In this document: piece after piece, positions 55,450-64,000 of the stretch
How positions within the stretch are numbered: the first letter of the stretch is position 1
Layout: every line of letters begins with the position of its first letter
Notes under the pieces: generated by a model
The model's input: the letters and a program-made list of their open reading frames with translations, nothing else
What the model was told of the DNA's origin: nothing
Database searches by the model: none
Program-made: the position numbers and the translations under genes
From: Onchocerca volvulus
Lineage: Eukaryota; Nematoda; Chromadorea; Rhabditida; Onchocercidae
Direction: 5' to 3'
NCBI GenBank assembly: GCA_000499405.2
Contig: HG738138.1
Coordinates: 4,452,368-4,516,367 of the forward strand
DNA length: 64,000 nucleotides

Positions 55450-57090
55450 TCAATCTTTCATTGTTCTTGCGTTGACTGTTAGTATGGATATCATCGCGAA
55501 TAAGAACAAGTTTTTCAGGATAGGCTTACCTGGTGTTGCTTCTGGTACGCGATTTCTTGTGGCACTTCTGGTTCGTCGCGCAATAGGTTCTTCTTGTTTG
55601 CTTTTGTTCATTGGTTTTTCGAACACTGGTGATTGGCTTCTTGAGTTGGAAACATCATCAACTTCTAAAGGACACAAAGAGTTTATTGGTCTAACTAGAA
55701 ATCTTCCATGTGGCATTTCTATGATGGCGTTTCTAACTTCCCCATCTGTTCCTTTCTTTATTTCCTTGATCCTAGCTAATTTCCACATTCCACGAGGAAT
55801 ATCTGGTTCATTAACTAGCACTATTTCCTTCTCACGTGGTATTCTGGTTTCTACATTTCTGGGGGATATGTGTTGTCTTTGAGTTCTTTCTCGAAGACTA
55901 GTTAAATATTCATTTTTCCAGGTTTCCCAGAATATATCCAAGACTTTGAGGGTATTTAACCAATGTCTAATAAGTTTCTCCTTGTTATTTAGTCTATGAG
56001 GAATAAATTCCTCTTGGTCATCATCATTGATGAGTGGTGTTACTAAAGAGGCATTAGGTGTGATAAAATCGATTGGCCGTATAATTACGTAATCGTCAAA
56101 ATTTACGTAAGTTAGTGGTCGAGTATTGAGTATGCCCTCTATTTCCGTTATTAAAGTTATTAATTCTCTTTCCCACAATAGTCTCCTACCGATGGCTCTT
56201 CTCATAGCTCTTTTAGTTAATCCAATGATTCTCTCATAAACTCCTCCACTCCAAGGAGCTCTTGGAACTATATTTTCCCAGACCATTCCTTTTTTCGCAA
56301 AGAAATTCGTTAACTTGATATCCTGTTCCTTCATAGTTTTGAAAACTAACTGAAATTGACTTGCGTTGTCACTTAAGACTGATTCAGGACAACCTCGTCG
56401 GGCAATGAATCTCCTAAAGATGTGCAAAAAGCATTCAGCGGATAAGTTTTCTGCTATTTCCAAATGCACCGCTCTGGTTGTGAAACACGTGAATAGAGCT
56501 ACCCACCTTTTCGTTAACCCACTATCAATTTTAACCGAGAGAGGACCCATGTAGTCTAGACCTACATGTGCAAAGGTTCTTGATCGAATGACTCGATTTT
56601 CTGGGAGATTGGGCATGTCAGGAAGTTTGAACGGTTTGGTAGTCCACCGTTTGCAAGCCCTACACTTATTTAGGACTCGTTTAACTTCACTTCTGCCTTT
56701 AGGTATCCAGAATCTACGTCGCATTTCTGCAAGTGTATGGGCAATTCCAGCATGGAATAAGTCTTCGTGATACTGTTGTATGAGAAGCTCAGTTACTGGA
56801 TTGTGTCTTGGAAGATAAATGGGGTGTTTACTGCCTTCTTCTAATTCTGAGTTCTCCAAACGACTTAGAGATCTCCACAAACTTTGATCATCGCGATATA
56901 AATTCCATTTTTTCCTTTCTTCTTCGGTGATACCTTCGGCTTGTGCTTGTTTGATTAATATTAATTCTGCCAGGTTATAATCTTCGCTTGTGAATCTTTC
57001 TTTTTCAGTTGATAATGGTTCTAACCATTTGAATTTTCCTTTTGACGTTATTTTGATGAACTTGAGAATTCGTACAGTGGTTCGTAACAA
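55450..57090 (-). pseudogene. BEL/Pao integrase region
   Basis: A 546-residue open frame. It has an N-terminal zinc-binding HHCC-type segment ([25 protein letters not shown]). The DDE residues are present in [18 protein letters not shown] and GVYERIIG. The C-terminal part is basic, and a hydrophobic segment precedes the stop. The catalytic triad looks intact, so this is the best-preserved domain of the element. Confidence 0.92.
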
Positions 57091-57481
57091 TTTTAGTCAT
57101 TTGCTGAAACAACTCCCATTTATGAGTTTAAAATTCGCATTGATGTGAGTTGTAATTTTTGCAATGGTCTTTTCTTCTGGTTCTTCGATCTCTTCTTTAA
57201 AATTGAATTCCCATGTGGCCAACTGGATTCGTTTTCTCTTAGCTATGAAAGTTCATACCACCATAGTTCATACTTCCTAATTTTCGCGGAGATATTCTTT
57301 TTGTTGCAATATTCGCGGAATTATGTTCGCTTGGAATGTATCGGAACAGAAATTTTGCTTTCCATATTTCCTCGACACGGTTTCATAAGAATCGCGGTAG
57401 GATCTGGAGTGGTTTTGAATCCAGTGAATGGCATGTTTGGAATAAGGACCATAAGGTTACCGCCGTCTTTTCCAATCCCAA

Positions 57482-58830
57482 TTACTTGATTACGAAACGT
57501 GCTGCTTGCATCCCGATGAGTATCGCTAATAACTCTAGTACAGGTATGATCATTCCTTTAATTGGTGTGATCCGTGATTTAGCAAAGACTAAGAGTGTTT
57601 CTATTCCTTGACTTCCTTGACTTCGGAGATACACTGCCGCAGAATATGCCACACTGGATGCGTCTGTGATGACATGGACTTGAATTTGACTTGAATAGTC
57701 GGTTACGAATCGCGGAAGCTCCTTTATATTTGTTGGCCAGTCAGATATGAGAGAATTCCATATCTCAGTATCTTCGCTGCTTATTAGTTGATCCCAGGCA
57801 TAATTCTTTTTCCACAGATTTTGCAGGAACAATTTAACCCGAATCATCACTGGGACGAGGAATCCCAAGGGATCATATTGTGAAGCGACAAACTGTAAGA
57901 CTGCTCTTTTAGTTAGTTCCTTTCCAGTCCATGGTTTTGCTGCTAACTGAATAGTGTCCTTAACATGATCCCAATTAATGCCAAGGATTTTCTTTACTTC
58001 CATATTCGCCCTATCTTGTTCGGCAATTTTGGTGTTGAAATTTTTGTCATTTGACAGGAATTCTCGAATATTCATTGCTGCATCACCAAAAATGGATTTT
58101 GTTTCTTCATATTTCCATAAGGCTTCTTCTGTATCCATTGCTGATAATATAATGTTGTCCACATAGAGATTTTTCCGAATTTCTAGTGCAAGTTTGGTTC
58201 CAATGATTTCGAGGTGATGATTGAGCGTCGCTGATAGTAAAAAGGGCGATGAGATTACTCCAAAAGGAACTCTTTTGAAACGATATCGTTTCAGATTTTC
58301 TTCGGTAACTGCACTATGAATATCTTTTAACCAGAGAAACCTGGTACAGTTCCTATCCGATGGATGGAGTTCCAGTTGTAAGAACGCCTTTTCAACATCA
58401 GCAATAATTACATTCTTCATCATTCGGAAGCGTAATAATATTCCTACCAAATCTGGAAGCATGATAGGTCCACGATAGAGAACTTCATTCAAACTTCGTG
58501 TACCTTTAAGGTGAGCGGATGCATCATGGACGATTCTGAGTTTTGTTATAGGTTTGTGTGGAGCTATAACTTCGTGGTGAGGCAAATAGTGAATCATACC
58601 TGCTTGGTCCATGTCCGGGTGTACTTCCTCTATTATTCCTGAATGTAATTGATCCTGGATAGTTTTATTGTATTGGTGTAGCAATCGTTCGTCCGCCTGC
58701 AGTCGTTTGATTAGTGTTTTTAGTCGACCAAAGCATAAGCCAAAGTTGCTTCCCAACTTGATTTTTGCTTCTTTCCATGGCCAACAGACTTGGTATCTTC
58801 CATTTTGTTTAGAGATGTTTTCTTTTGTTC
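57482..58830 (-). pseudogene. BEL/Pao reverse transcriptase / RNase H region
   Basis: The main frame is 58756-57482; matching sequence in the same frame extends slightly upstream ([11 protein letters not shown]), where the preceding frame breaks at about 58800. Seen: [38 protein letters not shown] with the first catalytic Asp, and [16 protein letters not shown]. The catalytic box reads YVDN where YVDD is expected. RNase H begins [16 protein letters not shown]. The frame stops at 57482, before the integrase frame, so the polyprotein is broken here. Confidence 0.92.
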
Positions 58831-58896
58831 CAAAGCCTTTTCATGGTCTATGGCGTTAGGTTGCTCTTGAATACCTATGAATTCCAATTTCCAGAA

Positions 58897-59634
58897 TTAG
58901 TCGATGTCCGGACCAGTGACATTGGCGACACATATTGGTTCGGTTTTGTCTGAATCAGGAACTGGGATCCCAGTTATATCTCCACTTCCTGATAATATAG
59001 GTGCAAGCTTGGTTTGGAGTAAGGAAAATCCGGATTTTAAATTTTGTGCTTTTCCTATTTCGATGAATTTGAAGAAATGGTCATTCCCGATGAGTATTTC
59101 CGGTTGCTTCCAAAAACTTTTCGGGCCATCTAGTTGGTCCTGATCAGTTATGGAGGCTAGATCATGATCATTTAGGTTGACGACTTGTAACTTGTTGGTC
59201 AAATAGTCATTGACCTCAAACCTGATAACTTCTCTTTCTCCTATTTTTGCAGCAATTTCTACTCTGGTTGTGAGATACGGCTTTGGTAATTTATTGCCGA
59301 ATGAAGCAATTCGTATCTCATTTTCATATCCTTTAAGATTAAATCGATTTGCGAGACTTTTGGATACAAAAGATAATTGAGAGCCACAGACAAATAATTC
59401 TAGGACTTTTTCTTGAATTTCCGGCGTTTTTGGATTATTCACTGTGATTTCTTTGCACAGGAGTAGAATTTCCTTAGCTCCTTGATTCGACTTTCGTGTC
59501 ATTGAATTGATCGAAGTTGGCGAATTTGACTTTTGATTATTTATTCTGGCATCTTGTACGTCATATTTGGTATGACATAATGCACTATTATGAGGACCTT
59601 TGCAATAAAAACATTTTCGTTGATTTTGTTGCAA
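58897..59634 (-). pseudogene. BEL/Pao zinc knuckle and retropepsin-like region
   Basis: A CCHC-type knuckle (CFYCKGPHNSALCH) is followed by the retropepsin-like domain of Pao elements. The active-site turn, normally D-S/T-G-S, reads VCGSQLSFVS, so the catalytic Asp is missing. Its frame differs from the gag region upstream, with overlap at 59541-59634. Confidence 0.85.
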
Positions 59635-60909
59635 TCCTTTGTCTCATGCCCTTTGTAAAGACAATTAACGCATGCTTTGTTTACTCCCAAACTTTCCAAT
59701 CCTTGTTTGAGGTTGGGATACTCTTGGCAATCGGTATCCCAATGTTTTTTGATGCAAAAGATGCAGAGTCTCCTTGGTTTGTAAACTGCAACTTTTTTTG
59801 AATCGTTACCCTCTTTTTGATTTTTTGTACTAGGCTGCTTGAATGCGACCAGGGCAGATGTTTCTCCTCTAGTGTTGTATGGAAACTTGTGAGGCTTACC
59901 CTCATCTGAATATTTTGTTTTCCCACTACTAGAGAGTTGATTTCTAGCGACTTCTTGGCTTCTTTCGACCAATTTCCCCAGGAATGATCGGAGTTTCGCA
60001 ACCGACCATACCTGCTGTTCCTCCTTTTGTTGGTATACTTTATCCATGATCCAATTCGGCAGTCTCGTCTCAATGATGTTTTCAATGCTAGAATGTTCTA
60101 AGTTTTCACCAAGGGCTTCCAGCTGTCTAAGTACCCTTTCTATGGTTTCAATCGTGGTCTTCCAATCTTTTTCATTCCTTTTGATGGACTCCAGTTCCTT
60201 GTAGAGGGATTTCTTGATGGTAGACGACTTTCCGTATTTATTGATCAGAATATCTCTTATGACTTCATAATTTTCGGGAGCGATGTCAAAGCCTCTCACA
60301 GCTAGCAAAGCTTCCCCTCGAAGGCAAGAAAGTAAGTAATTTAACTTTTGAATAACTGGAATCGGATGCGTGTGAACTGCAGCCTCGAAGCCACTCCAAA
60401 ATTGTCTCCATAATCTCGGATCACCACTGAATGTTGGCAATGGTAGTTGAGGTAGGTTTACGGTTTGTGGCACTGTTTGCGATGTTTGGTGTGGATCTGG
60501 TAATTTTATTTGGGCTCTACCTAATTCTTGAATTATTGCCTCCACATCATCTTGATGTAATCACAAGAACCACAACCGTTTCTTTACCACTATTTAATAA
60601 GGTTAAAATACCTTTCTCTTCGATGACCATTGCATATTTTTCTTCCTCTTCTTTTTTCTTCAGCGATGTTGAAACTTTCTGAATGAATTCCAGCCATTTT
60701 TCATTGTTCGATTCAATTACGCCAATGTATAGCTCGAGAAGTTTGATTTTCTGGTTGATGACTCTTCTTCTCGCCTCGCATTGTTTGAAGAGTTCATTAT
60801 TTGGTAACTGTTCGTCGAGAGGCGATAAGTCCAATCCTTTGACTTCCTCGATCAGTTGTGCCAGTTTCTGCTTAGCCGGTTCTATGTTGACAATTATGCT
60901 GTCCGACAT
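59541..60909 (-). pseudogene. BEL/Pao gag region
   Basis: An N-terminal frame (ATG near 60909, to the stop at 60547) has a helical, charged segment (AKQKLAQLIEEVKGLDLS). After a frame change at about 60550 comes the gag core: LPQLPLPTFSGDPRLWRQFW, LNYLLSCLRGEALLAVRGF, then an HC-rich knuckle (CIFCIKKHWDTDC, CVNCLYKGHETKDC). The layout is that of the Pao/BEL gag. Confidence 0.9.
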
Positions 60910-60911
60910 GT

Positions 60912-60929
60912 CCTCGGTTTGTGGCACCA
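60912..60929 (-). other. Primer-binding site of the BEL/Pao element
   Basis: On the minus strand tggtgccacaaaccgagg starts 5 bases after the LTR edge at 60935. The first nine bases (tggtgccac) match those of the older element at 52930, suggesting primers with the same 3' end. Confidence 0.75.
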
Positions 60930-60934
60930 AAAAA

Positions 60935-61499
60935 TGTAGTGAAAATTGCTTTTGTAACGCGAACCAATCTCAAACTTGGGTAATTAAACCTTTATTATAA
61001 GAAAAACTTGATAATACGAAACACGAATTCTTACAAACATTACATATAAAATATAGCACGACTAATGGTAATAAATATAAAACGGGATAAAAATCGGGAT
61101 AGATGTGTGTTGAAAGCGAAAATGAATAAGGAAAGGGTTGTAAGCTTATATATATGGGCTTTGTTAGCACAATGCATCTGGGCTTTTGTTAGCAAGATGC
61201 CGCTAGCCCTTTGTTAGCAGGATGCCGCTAACCCTTTGTGAACAAGATGGCGCCAACAGTTTGTTAGCAAGATGTCGCTAACCCTTTGTTAGCAAGATGG
61301 CGCCAACAGTTTGTTAGCAAGATGTCGCTAACCCTTTGTTAGCAAGATGGCGCCAACACTTTGTTAGTTAGATGTCGAAAGGTTTATATCTTCTGTAAAT
61401 TAAGTTACAAAATTAAAAAAAATGTTTAATCTGGAGAAATGTTACTACTTGTTTGAATTTAAGAAAGATTTCAAATTTTGATCTTCAGTTGTTCTGATA
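60935..61499 (-). repeat. 5' LTR of the BEL/Pao element (565 bp)
   Basis: Near-identical to 53919-54465. Its outer edge reads ...ttctgata where the other copy has ...ttctgaca, one substitution in the terminal dinucleotide. It would drive transcription toward lower coordinates. Confidence 0.92.
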
Positions 61500-61504
61500 T
61501 AGTC
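61500..61504. repeat. Target-site duplication (right copy)
   Basis: tagtc abuts the outer edge of the 5' LTR and matches 53914-53918. Confidence 0.8.
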
Positions 61505-62880
61505 ATTGAAATGATTAAATGATATTTATGATTGGAATCTTGGGATTCCTCCGAAAGTGATTAGCAATAGGTCACTGTCATATCTTCCTAGTTCAATTAT
61601 TTTTAAAGGATTATATTCTATAATTTTTCATATCTTGATTATCCCAAAGCTTCCCATTTTGTAAATATAATTAGCATAAAAAAAAAAGCAAAGGAAATTA
61701 ACATTTACTTATCAGCTACATTAATTATTATTTTGCGAATAATCAATAAAATTTTTTTCTTTCCCACATAACGAAATGATCGTAATGGCATAGCAGCAGC
61801 AAACAAAATGAATGGTACAATCTATTGGACTAACTTCATTCGGTTTTTTTTTTTTTTCTTATTTAATCTGTTGGACCAACTTTTTGTTCTTAGAAATACT
61901 TTTTGAAAGAAAACATCAGAAAATTTGCAGTACTAAGCTTGCAAGCTATTTATTTATTTATTTAGATTCTATAATGTTATGTATTTGAAAGGTTTTGTAT
62001 GAGTGGGCAGAATTGCTACGGTAACTGATGATCTGATGCTTAATTGGATTCGATCTTATAACATTCAATTTATATATAAATTTACATTACAAAGTTTATG
62101 AAGATAACAAAACTCAAGAGGATTAATTTAAACTTGAAAACAAAATGAAAGAAGAGACCAGAATTTAATGAAGGAAAGATAAACATGGGAACAATAAAGT
62201 GTTCTTAGAATGGCATAGAGAAAGATCTTGAAAAAATTTACCAAGAAATCCGAAATAAATACAGAAATTCTGTGGGAATTTACATAAGTATTCACTCCCA
62301 TCTTTTCATACGTGGCGAAAACTCGTATCCACACAATTTCGTACAATGATTATCAAAGAAAAAACTAGTATTTACGTATCTTCACCTATTCAATTGGTAT
62401 ATCACTTCACGCAAAGAAAAAAAAAAAAAGAAAAAAAGAAAAGAGAAAAAGAAATAAAATCAAATACTAAAAAATTCAAGGTATTCACAGAATACAGAAT
62501 ACTTATTTTCTCCGCTCATTTTTGGATATTAAGAAATACTTTGTGTCATTGAAAATACATTGCAGACATTTAGCATAAAATCTTGCTTTCGAAAATCGAA
62601 AACAAATGACGGAAAAAAGTTTTAAAATCGTTACATTGTGATGACTACGAACGGATTTGAACATTAACATAATGAGACATTTGATTAATTTGGATGAAAG
62701 CTCTTTTTTATTAAAATGTAATTTTTATCGATGCTTGTACCTTCAAAATATTTACAAGGCGATTTACAAAATTTTCAAGGACAAGACATCCAATATCTGG
62801 TATAGAGAAAGAGTATTTCAAGAAATTCAACGATAAAGTGTTGAATTTCAAAATAATGAATTCTGGTGTCAGACGATTAA
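61505..62880. other. Gene-poor AT-rich interval
   Basis: Poly-A and poly-T tracts (for example 61845-61858 and 62418-62455). I see no supportable gene. Confidence 0.45.
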
Positions 62881-62894
62881 ACGATATCCATACT

Positions 62895-63497
62895 TGATCA
62901 CAATTTGATTGGTTACTGCAGGAGAGACTAAAATTTGTTGCATGACTTTGCGCATCTAATACTTTGATCATTGTTACCACCATCATCGTTATCATATCCA
63001 ATGCAACAGTTTTCCAGGTAATTTGCTGTAAAAAATGAGATGGAAGCATTTGAAATATTTCAATTCATTTGAAGCTTATCACTTTTTAATTTTGTTAAAT
63101 GTACAGGAATGTCAGGAGGAAGAATTCATAACTGATTCTCTTGAGTGCGATAATCTAGTTTTCTCCGAAGTACAGTCTTTCATAACATCATGGACATTAT
63201 TGGTTAATTTTTGTTTGTATTCTCCATGATATTATAAAAGACTGTACTTTGAAGAAAAATGGATTATCGCACTGAACAGAATCACTTGTGAATTTTTCCT
63301 CCTAATATTCCTATATATTTGACGGAATTAAAAAGTGATAAGTTTCAAACGCGCATTTTTTTCAGCATGGAAAACTTGGAAAACTGTTGCACTGAATATG
63401 ATAACAATGGTGATGACAGTGAGTCAAAGCATTAGATGAACAAAGCCATGCAACAAGTGATAACCCCGCCTACAGTAACCAAACAAATTGTAATCAG
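62895..63497. repeat. Long imperfect inverted repeat (arms about 280-300 bp)
   Basis: The left arm (about 62895-63194) and right arm (about 63222-63497) match as reverse complements in order along their length. Examples: gcaacagttttccag / ggaaaactgttgc, cttatcactttttaatt / aattaaaaagtgataag, agtgcgataatc / gattatcgcact, gtacagtctttc / aaagactgtac. Mismatches and indels are scattered. The spacer is about 27 bases. On the minus strand the left arm keeps an exon-like opening (TTTTTTACAG|CAAATTACCTGG) and Cys-containing frames; the right arm has an early stop. This may be an inverted duplication of a gene segment or a foldback element. Confidence 0.85.
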
Positions 63498-63499
63498 TC

Positions 63500-64000
63500 A
63501 GATTGTAAGTCAATGGTTATCGTCTGTTCAAAAAAGCACGGTAAACATGTTTGCCTCCACCAAAGTGATAAACGTGTTTCCCGCCAAAATGGTAATTATG
63601 TTTATCACCAAAAAGGCAAACATGTATTAAACATGTTCCACCAACACGGGATAAATATGTCTCCCACCGAAACGATAGACATATTTACCGCCAAAGACTC
63701 CGAATCAATAGAGGAACAAAGTGAAGTCGACCAATTATGAGGCGGCAAATTGGAGATCAGGAAAGAAGGACTTTCGGAAGGATATATTAGGATCGGATTT
63801 TGGAGAAGATTTATGACTGGCTAAAAATTTCCTTGTTACAACTTCTCCAGACACGACAGTTTCTACAACAATCAATCGACGATTTCTACACCAATCTACA
63901 TACCAACAATCTTTTGTACTCTCAGCAAAGGAAGAATAACCCTGTGATCAGTTACTGTGGATATACTTCAACCAATGTACTATCCAGAACGAAGAATTCT
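63500..64000 (-). repeat. Copy of the dispersed LTR-like family with ~27-base tandem units
   Basis: The stretch 63535-63700 holds four to six imperfect units of the type gataaacatgtttcccgccaaaa. It is followed by gaggcggcaaattggagatcagg and actttcggaagg, the reverse complement of the core at 53140-53210. The end (63930-64000) matches 51950-52010 in reverse. The copy runs off the window. Confidence 0.75.

Larger units (their letters stand above)
53919..61499 (-). mobile_element. BEL/Pao LTR retrotransposon, decayed, with env-like region
   Basis: Full-length element on the minus strand. LTRs at 53919-54465 (3') and 60935-61499 (5') are near-identical and differ mainly in internal tandem-repeat number. 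The same 5 bp (tagtc) flank both ends. Order from the 5' end: primer-binding site, gag, zinc knuckles, retropepsin-like domain, reverse transcriptase/RNase H, integrase, then an env-like region. Frames are shifted between gag halves (about 60550), at about 59630-59540 and at about 58800; two stops separate integrase from the env-like region. A 353-base gap lies at 54657-55009. The element is not autonomous as read here, although assembly error near the gap cannot be excluded. Confidence 0.95.

Overview
The window looks like nuclear DNA of a nematode, most likely a filarial worm. It is strongly AT-rich, with small exons and short introns that follow GT–AG rules with pyrimidine-rich TTTCAG-type acceptors. 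It carries a BEL/Pao LTR retrotransposon and a short stretch that reads like the tail of a bacterial (alphaproteobacterial/Wolbachia-type) UbiH protein. The species is inference. Gene models were built by hand, matching splice donors and acceptors to reading-frame phase; no alignment or transcript data were used.

Layout. (1) 23–8140, minus: 16 exons of a VEGFR/PVR-type receptor tyrosine kinase. It has a signal peptide, seven Ig-like regions, a transmembrane helix and the first half of the kinase; the gene runs off the left edge. (2) 10449–10658, minus: a possible small acidic one-exon gene. (3) 14104–15902, plus: a four-exon membrane protein whose tail carries LPTY and PPAY WW-ligand motifs. 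(4) 23451–28389, minus: a complete 12-exon SLC9B/NHA-type Na+/H+ antiporter of 600 residues, with all junctions in phase. (5) 34164–34433, minus: the UbiH-like fragment. (6) 36197–41553, minus: a broken V-ATPase subunit A gene (introns kept, frameshifts, ATP-binding core missing). An apparently intact five-exon four-helix membrane gene lies in its largest intron on the opposite strand (38736–40160, plus). (7) 44027–46919 and 48083–49824, plus: two sets of coiled-coil exons, possibly one locus, with a decayed exon duplicate between them. (8) 51950–53400: decayed LTR-type sequence. (9) 53919–61499, minus: a BEL/Pao element with near-identical LTRs, 5-bp target duplications, broken gag, protease, reverse transcriptase and integrase regions, and an env-like region interrupted by a 353-base assembly gap. 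(10) 62895–63497: a long imperfect inverted repeat, followed to the window end by another copy of the dispersed LTR-like family also present at 22.2 and 52–53 kb.

The genes are unrelated in function and do not form an operon. No new multi-gene system is evident. The most notable items are the nested gene inside the V-ATPase relic, the Asp-Asn pair in the antiporter core, the UbiH-like fragment, the WW-ligand membrane protein, and a recurring class of perfect short hairpins, one of which spans a predicted splice acceptor of the receptor gene. About half of the window is gene-poor AT-rich sequence in which I see nothing supportable.
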